Of a DNA stretch of 64,000 nt, positions 23,890-31,309 are shown one piece after another (position 1 is the stretch's first letter; the number at the start of each line of letters is the position of its first letter). The translations under genes and the position numbers were made by a program. This DNA is from Pluralibacter sp. (lineage in GTDB: Bacteria > Pseudomonadota > Gammaproteobacteria > Enterobacterales > Enterobacteriaceae): NCBI RefSeq assembly GCF_019237635.1, contig NZ_JAFAGS010000072.1, forward strand, positions 1 to 64,000. Reading direction: 5' to 3'. The notes beneath the pieces are model-generated. The model saw only the letters and a program-made list of their open reading frames with translations. It did no database searches and had not been told where the DNA came from.

Positions 23890-24898
23890 GACCGCGCGCT
23901 CCTTTGAGTAAGCGGATAAAGCGCGGCGACTGCACGATCAGCACGCACAGCACCACCACCGCTTTCACCACCTGATTCAGCTCTGGCTGAAAACCTGACA
24001 GCAGGATCCCAGTGTTCATCCCCTGGATAATCAGCGCCCCCACCACCGACAGCAGCAGATTAAAGCGTCCGCCCATCAGCGAACCGCCGCCAATCACCAC
24101 CGCCAGAATGGCGTCCAGCTCCAGCCATAGCCCGGCGTTGTTGGCATCGTCGCCGCGAATATCCGCGGCGACAATCACCCCGGCAATGGCGGCGCAGACA
24201 CCGCTCAGCACATAGGTCAGCATCACCACAATACGGGTATTCACCCCGGCATTTTTCGCGGCGCGAATATTAATGCCAACGGCTTCGATAAACATGCCGA
24301 GCGCGGTTTTGCGGGTGACCAGCCAGAAGATAACCAGCGTGACCAGCGCGATAATCACCGGCGTTGGGAAAAACAGCAGCGAACCGCTGCCTGTCCAGCC
24401 AAGCGAGGCGGAGTCGAAGGTGACTATCTGCCCGGCGGTAATCAGCTGCGCCACGCCGCGCCCGGCCACCATCAGAATAAGCGTCGCGACAAACGGCTGG
24501 ATCTTGAGGATCGCCACCAGGATGCCGTTCCACAGCCCGGCCAGCACGCCGGTTGCCAAGGCGGCCAGCAGCACGACCGGCAGACTGTGTCCGGCCACCA
24601 CCATCGACGCCGCCGTCGCCCCGGCGATAGCCATCACCGCCCCCACCGACAGGTCGATACCGCCGGTGGCGATCACCAGCGTCATCCCGATGGCCAGCAG
24701 CGCAACGGGCGCGGCGCGGTTAAGAATATCGACAGGACTGCCGAACAGCCGCCCGTCCTGTAGCACCACCTGGAAAAAATGCGGCGCCACGAGACTGTCT
24801 GCCAGCAGCACAAGGATCAGCGCCGCCAGTTGCGGCATCCCCGTCGGCAAACGCAGCCGCCGCTTAGGCTTGCCGGTTTGTGGGAGAGATTGTGGCAT
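23876..24898 (-). CDS. ytfT: Galactofuranose ABC transporter permease YtfT
   Basis: This 340-residue permease is paralogous to YjfF, with IATGGIDLSVGAVMAIAGA and AVVIGGGSLMGGRFNLLLS in the same places. It is close to E. coli YtfT throughout. The start is placed at 24898 (MPQSLPQTGKPKRRLRL) by homology, although the frame is open to 24928. It lies 13 bases after ytfR and overlaps yjfF. It acts in the inner membrane as one of two different permease subunits. Confidence 0.96.
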   Translation of the reverse strand: MPQSLPQTGKPKRRLRLPTGMPQLAALILVLLADSLVAPHFFQVVLQDGRLFGSPVDILNRAAPVALLAIGMTLVIATGGIDLSVGAVMAIAGATAASMVVAGHSLPVVLLAALATGVLAGLWNGILVAILKIQPFVATLILMVAGRGVAQLITAGQIVTFDSASLGWTGSGSLLFFPTPVIIALVTLVIFWLVTRKTALGMFIEAVGINIRAAKNAGVNTRIVVMLTYVLSGVCAAIAGVIVAADIRGDDANNAGLWLELDAILAVVIGGGSLMGGRFNLLLSVVGALIIQGMNTGILLSGFQPELNQVVKAVVVLCVLIVQSPRFIRLLKGARGHDKT

Positions 24899-24911
24899 CA
24901 CATCATACCCC

Positions 24912-26414
24912 TTATGCTGCAATAGCATTCATGATGGCCGGAACGGACAGCGCCGCCAGCGGGATCTCCGCCACCTGCCTGCGGTCGCGCATGATGATCA
25001 CCCGGTCGGCATAGCCCACCAGTTCCTCCAGCTCCGACGAAATCACCAGCAGGGCCAGCCCGTTGGCGCACAGGGTTTCGATAAGCCGGATAATCTCCGC
25101 GTGCGCGCCGACATCGATACCGCGCGTCGGCTCATCCAGGATCAGGAACTGCGGGCGCGTCAGCAGCCAGCGGGAAAGTAGTACCTTTTGCTGGTTGCCG
25201 CCGGAGAGAAATTCAACCGGCTGCTCGCTACCGGGCGTGCGGATCCCCAACTGGCGGATAAAGCGTTCCGCAATCTCATTTTGCTCGCGTCGCGGGATCG
25301 GCCGCAGCCAGCCTCGCTGCGCCTGTAGCGCCAGAATGATGTTCTCGCGCACCGAGGCGGCGGCAATAATACCGTCGGTTTTACGATCCTCCGGGCAAAA
25401 GCCAATCCCCAGGCTGGAGGCCTGGTGCGGCGACCGCAGCGTCTGCGGTTTGCCCTTGATTTCCGCGCGACCGCTGTCGGCCGGCCTGATGCCGAAAATC
25501 ACCTCGGCGGTTTCGGTACGCCCGGAACCAAGCAGGCCCGCCAGCCCGACGATTTCGCCGGGGCGGACCTGTAAATCGAACGGTTCGACCACCCCTTTTT
25601 TCCCGTAACCGCTGAACGCCGCCACCGGTTTGTCGCTGAGCAACGTGCGCCCGGCGCGCTGTAGGGCGTTATTCTCCAGTTCGCGCCCCAGCATCATCTT
25701 CACCAGCTCGATTTGCGGCAGTTCGCGGGTGTCACGACAACCGACAACGCTGCCGTTGCGCAGCACGGTAATGCGGTCGCTGACCTGGTAGACCTGGTCG
25801 AGAAAGTGGGTGACGAAAATCAGGCTGACGCCCTGGGCGCGCAGCTGGCGCATCAGGGTAAACAGCATCTCCACCTCCTGGGTGTCGAGGCTGGCGGTGG
25901 GCTCGTCGAGGATCAGCACTTTAGCGGACAAATCAATAGCGCGGCAGATAGCCACAATCTGCTGCATGGCGACGGAAAAGCGGTTGAGGGGTTCGCGGAC
26001 ATCCAGGGAAAAGCCGTAGGAGGCCATCAGCGCCGCAGCGCGTTTTTCCATCTCTTTACGGCGCAGAAAGCCAAAGCGCCTCGGCTCGCGGCCGATAAAC
26101 AGGTTATCCGCCACCGACATGTTGGGCAGCAGGTTCACTTCCTGATAGACAGTGCCGATCCCCAGCTGCTGCGCATGGGCGGTATTTTTGGGGGAAATCG
26201 CCTGGCCTTCGAGCCAGAGGGTGCCGCGATCGGCATGATAAACGCCGGTCAGGGCTTTGATGAGCGTCGATTTCCCGGCGCCGTTCTCCCCCAGCAATGC
26301 CATAATTTCACCGCGGCGCAGGCTGAAATCCACGTTATCCAGCGCTTTTACGCCGGGGAAGTACTGGCAGAGCCCCTCGGTGCGGAGGATGTCCTGGTGC
26401 GTGTCAGCGGTCAT
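24912..26414 (-). CDS. ytfR: Galactofuranose ABC transporter ATPase YtfR
   Basis: This 500-residue protein has two tandem ABC ATPase domains. The first has Walker A GENGAGKST and LDEPTASLD; the second has a degenerate P-loop (LLGSGRTETAEVI), FLSGGNQQKVLLSRWL and LDEPTRGIDVG. That asymmetry is typical of sugar importers of the CUT2 class. The ATG at 26414 (MTADTHQDIL) with AGGGGGATC before it is preferred to an upstream start at 26429. It powers uptake through YtfT/YjfF of the sugar bound by YtfQ. Confidence 0.96.
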   Translation of the reverse strand: MTADTHQDILRTEGLCQYFPGVKALDNVDFSLRRGEIMALLGENGAGKSTLIKALTGVYHADRGTLWLEGQAISPKNTAHAQQLGIGTVYQEVNLLPNMSVADNLFIGREPRRFGFLRRKEMEKRAAALMASYGFSLDVREPLNRFSVAMQQIVAICRAIDLSAKVLILDEPTASLDTQEVEMLFTLMRQLRAQGVSLIFVTHFLDQVYQVSDRITVLRNGSVVGCRDTRELPQIELVKMMLGRELENNALQRAGRTLLSDKPVAAFSGYGKKGVVEPFDLQVRPGEIVGLAGLLGSGRTETAEVIFGIRPADSGRAEIKGKPQTLRSPHQASSLGIGFCPEDRKTDGIIAAASVRENIILALQAQRGWLRPIPRREQNEIAERFIRQLGIRTPGSEQPVEFLSGGNQQKVLLSRWLLTRPQFLILDEPTRGIDVGAHAEIIRLIETLCANGLALLVISSELEELVGYADRVIIMRDRRQVAEIPLAALSVPAIMNAIAA

Positions 26415-26438
26415 ATGATCCCCCTGCATTAACCTGAT

Positions 26439-26474
26439 GCCTGATGGCGCGACACAAGCGCAGCGTCATCAGGC
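26439..26474. repeat. REP-like element between ytfQ and ytfR
   Basis: GCCTGATGGCGC...GCGTCATCAGGC forms an imperfect palindrome of the REP type within the operon. Such elements commonly raise the level of the upstream message, here the binding-protein gene ytfQ, relative to the ATPase and permease genes. Confidence 0.7.
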
Positions 26475-26485
26475 ATTCTCAGGAC

Positions 26486-27442
26486 TCAGTAGCCCATATT
26501 TTTCTTCTTCTCTAACTCCTCTTTCGCCGTGTCCGGCAGATAGAGTACCGATTTGGTCAGGGTCAGCTTCGGCGGCATCGTGCCGTCTTTTTTGTATTTT
26601 TCCAGCGCGTCAAACGCAGGACCCGCCATGTTCGGCGTCAACTCAACGCTGGCGTTGGCTTCACCGTCCATCATCGCTTTATAGATATCCGGTACGCCGT
26701 CGATAGAGCCGGTCAGGATATCTTTACCGGGCTTCAGCCCTGCCTCTTTGATGGCCTGAATCGCGCCGATCACCATGTCGTCGTTATGGGCGAAAACCAT
26801 ACAAATGTTCTTGCCGTTGTTTTCCGCCTTAATAAAGCTCTCCATCACTTCTTTGCCCTTACTGCGGGTAAAGTCGCCGGACTGCGAGCGGATAATCTTG
26901 ATGTTCGGATCTTTCGCGATGGCCTCCGCGAACCCTTTCTTACGGTCAATGGCCACACTCGCGCCTACCGTCCCCTGGAGCTCAACCACGTTACAGGGTT
27001 TGCCGTTGAGGGTTTTGATAAGCCAGTCGCCGATAAGCTGGCCTTCCAGCACGTTATTGGCGGTCACGGTGGTCATGTACAGCGATTTATCTTTCACATC
27101 AATGGAGCGGTCGAGCAGGAACACCGGGATTTTGGCCTCTTTGGCCTCTTTGAGCACCGGCTCCCAGCCTGTCGCCACCACGGGGGCAATAAAGATGGCG
27201 TCAACACCCTGGGCGATAAACGAACGCACGGCTTTGATCTGGTTTTCCTGCTTTTGCTGGCCGTCGGCAATTTTCAGCGTGATGCCGCGTTTTTCAGCTT
27301 CGCTTTTCGCCACATTGGTTTCAGCGGCACGCCAGCCTGATTCAGAACCGACCTGCGAAAATCCTACGGTTAATGGCGCAGCCATCGCCATAGACGACAT
27401 CGCTGCGGAAACGGCGGAGACAAGAAGTAAGCGCTTCCACAT
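26486..27442 (-). CDS. ytfQ: Periplasmic galactofuranose-binding protein YtfQ
   Basis: This 318-residue precursor has a signal peptide ending SSMAMAA. The mature part is a type I periplasmic binding protein of the ribose/galactose class (LTVGFSQVGSESGWR, then IAPVVATGWEPVL and LDRSIDV). It binds galactofuranose, and galactopyranose less well, in E. coli. It leads the ytfQ-ytfR-ytfT-yjfF operon. A GalR/GalS-type operator lies about 116 bases upstream of the start. Length equals that of E. coli YtfQ. Confidence 0.97.
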   Translation of the reverse strand: MWKRLLLVSAVSAAMSSMAMAAPLTVGFSQVGSESGWRAAETNVAKSEAEKRGITLKIADGQQKQENQIKAVRSFIAQGVDAIFIAPVVATGWEPVLKEAKEAKIPVFLLDRSIDVKDKSLYMTTVTANNVLEGQLIGDWLIKTLNGKPCNVVELQGTVGASVAIDRKKGFAEAIAKDPNIKIIRSQSGDFTRSKGKEVMESFIKAENNGKNICMVFAHNDDMVIGAIQAIKEAGLKPGKDILTGSIDGVPDIYKAMMDGEANASVELTPNMAGPAFDALEKYKKDGTMPPKLTLTKSVLYLPDTAKEELEKKKNMGY

Positions 27443-27557
27443 AAGGGTATCCTCGTAGGGTTATTGTTGATGAAAACGTCACCTGCCGAAAAACTATAGA
27501 CAAAGGTCGATGTAACAAGATGCGTTACGTCACACTTCATAAAAGTGAAAACTTGAT

Positions 27558-27573
27558 TTGTAAGCGCTTTCAC
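27558..27573. promoter_or_regulatory. GalR/GalS-type operator upstream of ytfQ
   Basis: TTGTAAGCGCTTTCAC matches the consensus GTGKAANCGNTTNCAC at all but the first position. It lies between ytfQ and ppa, where E. coli also has a GalR-controlled ytfQ promoter. This ties galactofuranose uptake to the galactose regulon. Confidence 0.7.
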
Positions 27574-27690
27574 AACCGTATTCATGATGCAGCTATGTTT
27601 ATGGATTTTTCACCTGTAAAAAGGCGAGGAAAAACGAGGCGGCACGCCGGACGGCGTGAAAAGAAGCGAAGACATTTACCCTGAGTTGGC

Positions 27691-27696
27691 TATAAT
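27691..27696 (+). promoter_or_regulatory. -10 box of the ppa promoter
   Basis: A perfect TATAAT lies 40 bases before the ppa start codon, in GTTGGCTATAATACC. A recognisable -35 is not obvious about 17 bases upstream, so the strength may rest on the -10 and on flanking sequence. Confidence 0.7.
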
Positions 27697-27736
27697 ACCC
27701 GCCACTTGTTTGCCACACATTTCTAAGGAAACAAAC

Positions 27737-28267
27737 ATGAGCTTACTGAACGTCCCGGCGGGCAAAGAACTGCCAGAAGATATCTACGTTGTTATTGAGA
27801 TCCCGGCTAACGCTGATCCTATCAAATACGAAATTGATAAAGACACCGGCGCGCTGTTTGTTGACCGCTTCATGTCTACCGCGATGTTCTATCCGTGCAA
27901 CTACGGTTACATCAACCACACCCTGTCTCTGGACGGTGACCCGGTAGACGTTCTGGTCCCGACGCCGTATCCGCTGCAGCCGGGCTCTGTGATCCGCTGC
28001 CGTCCGGTTGGCGTTCTGAAGATGACCGACGAAGCCGGTGAAGATGCGAAACTGGTTGCCGTTCCGCACACCAAGCTGAGCAAAGAGTACGATCACATCA
28101 AAGATGTGAACGACCTGCCGGAACTGCTGAAAGCGCAGATCGCACACTTCTTCGAGCACTACAAAGATCTCGAAAAAGGCAAGTGGGTGAAAGTTGACGG
28201 TTGGGACAATGCTGAAGCTGCAAAAGCGGAAATCATTGCTTCCTACGAGCGCGCGCAGAAGAAATAA
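27737..28267 (+). CDS. ppa: Inorganic pyrophosphatase
   Basis: This 176-residue essential cytoplasmic enzyme splits pyrophosphate to two phosphates with Mg2+. The signature DGDPVDVLV is at about 66-74, with [12 protein letters not shown] and KELPEDIYV upstream, matching E. coli Ppa (176 residues including Met). Start 27737 follows TAAGGAAAC; an upstream in-frame ATG at 27656 would overlap the promoter and is rejected. A strong terminator lies downstream. Confidence 0.98.
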   Translation: MSLLNVPAGKELPEDIYVVIEIPANADPIKYEIDKDTGALFVDRFMSTAMFYPCNYGYINHTLSLDGDPVDVLVPTPYPLQPGSVIRCRPVGVLKMTDEAGEDAKLVAVPHTKLSKEYDHIKDVNDLPELLKAQIAHFFEHYKDLEKGKWVKVDGWDNAEAAKAEIIASYERAQKK

Positions 28268-28291
28268 TTCTTCCAGGCACTCAACCTTCAG

Positions 28292-28320
28292 AGCCGTAGC
28301 GCGTTGCGCTACGGCTTTTT
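28292..28320 (+). terminator. Strong terminator of ppa
   Basis: AGCCGTAGCGC-GTT-GCGCTACGGCT is a perfect 11-bp stem followed by TTTTT. It also separates ppa from the converging toxin-antitoxin pair. Confidence 0.95.
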
Positions 28321-28336
28321 ACTCCCTACAGCTGTC

Positions 28337-28633
28337 TCAGATTGTTTTAAGCTGATTAATGATAAAAGGGTTTGCCTGCAGCAACAGCAGGAGCTTTCTC
28401 GTCGCCCCCGTTGGCTGACGCCGCCGGGTTTCCCAGCTTTTAACCAGGTCATAACTGACCCCCACAGCCGTCGCAAAGTCCTGTTGTTTTAGTCCCGTCG
28501 CTTCGCGAATGGCTTTTACATCTATTTCGCTAAACGTATGAACATGCTCAGGATCAGGTGTTTTCTCACCCTTTTCAATTCGGACCATTTCTTCTGCACT
28601 CGCCAGCAGATCGGCAAATAATTCGTCTTTCAT
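28337..28633 (-). CDS. HigA/NadS-type antitoxin
   Basis: This 98-residue protein has a central helix-turn-helix (GLKQQDFATAVGVSYDLVKSW, about 47-67) of the Xre/HigA kind and an acidic N-terminal segment that could wrap the toxin. It is encoded 53 bases after the RelE/HigB-type toxin gene on the same strand, the toxin-first order typical of higBA. It should neutralise the toxin and repress the operon. At this place E. coli carries a different toxin-antitoxin pair, chpSB. Confidence 0.85.
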   Translation of the reverse strand: MKDELFADLLASAEEMVRIEKGEKTPDPEHVHTFSEIDVKAIREATGLKQQDFATAVGVSYDLVKSWETRRRQPTGATRKLLLLLQANPFIINQLKTI

Positions 28634-28686
28634 CTGTACCCTGTCGCCCTCATTGACGCTGATAAGACAGCCTTACGGTGATAGCC

Positions 28687-29010
28687 TCAGTGTTGCTCCA
28701 GCATGTCAGATAACCGTTTCAGCGCTTTCTTTTGCTCATCCGTCAGATCATCCCTCTCATTCTTTGAATAGATCAAAGCCAGATAAATTCGCCCTTTACT
28801 CGTCACATTGTAGTAAATCACCCGAACGCCGCCCCGCTTACCCATGCCGCGACGGTACCAACGGATCTTTCGAAATCCTCCGGAACCCGCAATCGTGGCT
28901 CCGGTGTCAGGAGCATCAATCAGCACCTCCTGGAAAACCCGGAACTCATCGTCCGATAGCAGCTCCGGGCGTCGTTTACTGAACCCCTGCAACTCAATAA
29001 AAGTGAACAT
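28687..29010 (-). CDS. RelE/HigB-family mRNA-interferase-type toxin
   Basis: This 107-residue toxin candidate begins MFTFIELQGFSKRRPELLSD and carries the RelE-family pattern GSGGFRKIRWYRRGMGKRGG, VRVIYYN and IYLALIYSKNERDDL (the conserved YxKxE-like end of HigB2-type toxins). It would cut ribosome-bound mRNA unless bound by the downstream antitoxin. The start at 29010 has AGGGAATAAG before it; the frame is open up to 29061 without a better site. Family assignment is good; activity is inferred. Confidence 0.85.
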   Translation of the reverse strand: MFTFIELQGFSKRRPELLSDDEFRVFQEVLIDAPDTGATIAGSGGFRKIRWYRRGMGKRGGVRVIYYNVTSKGRIYLALIYSKNERDDLTDEQKKALKRLSDMLEQH

Positions 29011-29340
29011 CTTATTCCCTGACGTCAAAAACAGATTAAGTGTACCCCGTACATCATGCAAGTTATTTGCAGCATCCCGGTATGGCTCATAGCACAGTGA
29101 ACCCTCTTGTACGCGTAATCGGCTGCGTTAGAGAGAGGAAAGAACAAAAAGGAAGGAGGAAAATTAACCTCTTCGACAATGTACGCAAAAAACGCTGTCA
29201 TAAAATCGTCATAATAAAATAACTCTCGCGTTTTTAATGACATAACGCAAACCGCCGTTATTCCCCTTCCGCAAGCAGTAAAGTCCCCGCTCGCCGTGAC
29301 GATATCTGTGGCAGTCATTCACCGTGAGAACTGCAAAAGC
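29011..29340 (+). promoter_or_regulatory. FliA (sigma-28) promoter of the chemotaxis receptor
   Basis: TAAAGTCC (29279-29286), N11, GACGATAT (29298-29305) fits the sigma-28 consensus TAAAGTTT-N11-GCCGATAA at 12 of 16 positions with the exact spacer. Transcription would start near 29312, leaving a short leader before ATG 29341. The rest of this 330-base gap is AT-rich with no gene that I can support; it also holds the promoter of the toxin-antitoxin pair on the other strand. Confidence 0.75.
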
Positions 29341-30921
29341 ATGAAACTGAATCAACTGACCATCGGCCAGCGGTTGGGCCTGATGGCCACACTGCTATTA
29401 CTGGCAATGCTGTTTATCGGCCTGCGCGGGCTGCTCATCAACAGCAACAGCTTTAGCCAAAACCAGACGATGATGGCGTCTGAAAAACGGCTTGCCGACA
29501 GTATCGATACCGCCCGCAACGCCCAGGTTCAATTCAAGATCCAGGTCCAGGAGTGGAAAAACACCCTGCTGCGCGGCGGCCAGGGGCAGGAGACGTTTGA
29601 GAAATACAAAGCGGCGTTTATCAGCCAGAGCCAGAAAACCCAGCAGTTGCTTAAACAGCTGAGCGACCTGCTGCTGCAGGTGGGTCTCGACAACCGCGAA
29701 GTGGAACAAACCCGCCAACTGCATGCCGGGCTTGAACAGCGCTATCTTTCCGCACTGCAACAATACGTGATTACCGACCCGGGCAGCCCGCAGCGCGTTG
29801 ACCGACTGGTGACCGGCATCGACCGCGAACCCACTCGCATGATTGATGAGGTTGTTGCCCGTACGCTGCAACATGCCGAGTCGATTCATCAGCAAACCGA
29901 CGCGCGCAACCTGGCGCAGTTTCAGCAAACCCGGCTGATGCTGCTGCTGGCGATGACGCTCACGCTGCTGGCGGGCCTCGCCATTACCTGGTGGCTGGTG
30001 CGCAGCATTACCCATCCTCTGGCGCAGGCGGTCACCATCGCCCGGCGCGTTGCAGCAGGCGATTTACAGACCGCCATCACCGTAGCCGGTAAGGACGAAA
30101 CGGCGGGTCTGATGCAGGCCTTACAGGACATGAACGCCAATCTGACGCAGATCGTTTCCGGTGTGCGGCAGGGGACGGAATCTATCGCCACCGCATCCGC
30201 GCAAATTGCCGTCGGCAGCCGCGAACTGTCGTCTCGCAATGAGGCGCAGGCCAGCGCGCTGGAGGAGACGGCTGCGTCCATGGAGCAGTTGACCTCCGTG
30301 GTGAAAAGCAACGCCGATAACTCACGTTTTGCCAGTGAAATCGCCCGCGACGCCTGCGCGATTGCCGGTCAGGGCGGCCAGGCGGTAGAGCGCGTGGTGC
30401 AAACGATGAGCGAAATCCACCAGTTGTCCAGTGAGATCAACAACATCATCGGCGTTATCGACAGTATTGCTTTTCAGACCAATATTCTCGCGCTGAACGC
30501 CGCCGTCGAGGCCGCACGCGCAGGCGCTGAGGGCCGGGGGTTCGCCGTCGTGGCGGCGGAAGTCCGCGCGCTGGCGCAGCGTTCAGCCTCAGCGGCGCAG
30601 GATATTCGCCATTTGATTGATAACTCGGTTAACCGCATCGCCGACGGTAATGCGCAGGTGCAAAACGCCGGATCGGCAATGGAGGAGATTCTGCAAAGCG
30701 TTAAGCGGGTGAATGAGCTGGTGGAGGCTATTTCCATGACCAGCCATGAGCAGAGTACCGGGATAGACCAGGTGAATATCGCCGTCACGCACATGGATAC
30801 CGCCACGCAGCAGAACGCGACCCTGTCGCAGGAGTCATCAGCCGCGGCGCAGGCCATGCATCGCCAGGCGGAGACGCTGCTGGAAACGGTCAGCGTCTTC
30901 AAGCTGCGTCAGGCGCTCTGA
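29341..30921 (+). CDS. Methyl-accepting chemotaxis protein
   Basis: This 526-residue inner-membrane receptor has TM1 at about 12-35, a helical periplasmic sensing region to about 197, TM2 (LMLLLAMTLTLLAGLAITWWLV), a HAMP domain from about 222, and a long signalling coiled coil. The conserved hairpin tip (VIDSIAFQTNILALNAAVEA followed by ARAGAEGRGF) that contacts CheA and CheW is intact. The C-terminus ends FKLRQAL without the NWETF pentapeptide, so it would rely on other receptors for efficient methylation. The start at 29341 fits the sigma-28 promoter; the upstream ATG 29296 would begin inside that promoter. The ligand is unknown. Its presence implies a motile host. Confidence 0.93.
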   Translation: MKLNQLTIGQRLGLMATLLLLAMLFIGLRGLLINSNSFSQNQTMMASEKRLADSIDTARNAQVQFKIQVQEWKNTLLRGGQGQETFEKYKAAFISQSQKTQQLLKQLSDLLLQVGLDNREVEQTRQLHAGLEQRYLSALQQYVITDPGSPQRVDRLVTGIDREPTRMIDEVVARTLQHAESIHQQTDARNLAQFQQTRLMLLLAMTLTLLAGLAITWWLVRSITHPLAQAVTIARRVAAGDLQTAITVAGKDETAGLMQALQDMNANLTQIVSGVRQGTESIATASAQIAVGSRELSSRNEAQASALEETAASMEQLTSVVKSNADNSRFASEIARDACAIAGQGGQAVERVVQTMSEIHQLSSEINNIIGVIDSIAFQTNILALNAAVEAARAGAEGRGFAVVAAEVRALAQRSASAAQDIRHLIDNSVNRIADGNAQVQNAGSAMEEILQSVKRVNELVEAISMTSHEQSTGIDQVNIAVTHMDTATQQNATLSQESSAAAQAMHRQAETLLETVSVFKLRQAL

Positions 30922-30929
30922 GCCGACAA

Positions 30930-30961
30930 AAAACGACGCCACCCGAAGGTGGCGTCGTTTT
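30930..30961. terminator. Bidirectional terminator between the receptor gene and ytfP
   Basis: ACGACGCCACC-CGAA-GGTGGCGTCGT is a perfect 11-bp stem, with A's before it and T's after it, so it can stop transcription from both sides. Confidence 0.93.
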
Positions 30962-30962
30962 A

Positions 30963-31307
30963 TCAGTACTCGTCCCTGTCTAACCAGTTCCCGCTTTCAA
31001 TCAGCGTTAACCCGTCGACCGGACGTTGGTACACATACATCCATGCACTTCCATACGGTGTCTGAATCAAATGGCGGGCATATTCCCCGCCTTTGGTACG
31101 TAGCGCATCAAGCTCGGCAAGCGTGGAGGCGTCGACGCGATAAACCTCACCCTGTACTGTGCCATTTCCCGGCACCGCGCCTGGATAGTGGCCCAGGCTA
31201 TACAGTTGATAATCGTCAACGCTGTGCGCGCCCAGAAGCTGGGCGTTCGTCATCCAGTGGCTGTTGCCTTGCTTGCGTCGCAAACTGCCGTAAACAAATA
31301 TTCGCAT
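30963..31307 (-). CDS. ytfP: Gamma-glutamylcyclotransferase-fold protein YtfP
   Basis: This 114-residue protein has the GGCT/AIG2-like fold: FVYGSLRR at the N-terminus forms the anion-binding loop, and LDALRTKGGEYAR carries the catalytic-type acidic residue. E. coli YtfP is of the same length. It lies two bases after the tamB stop and is the last gene of tamA-tamB-ytfP. Its cellular substrate is not known. Confidence 0.94.
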   Translation of the reverse strand: MRIFVYGSLRRKQGNSHWMTNAQLLGAHSVDDYQLYSLGHYPGAVPGNGTVQGEVYRVDASTLAELDALRTKGGEYARHLIQTPYGSAWMYVYQRPVDGLTLIESGNWLDRDEY

Positions 31308-31309
31308 TG

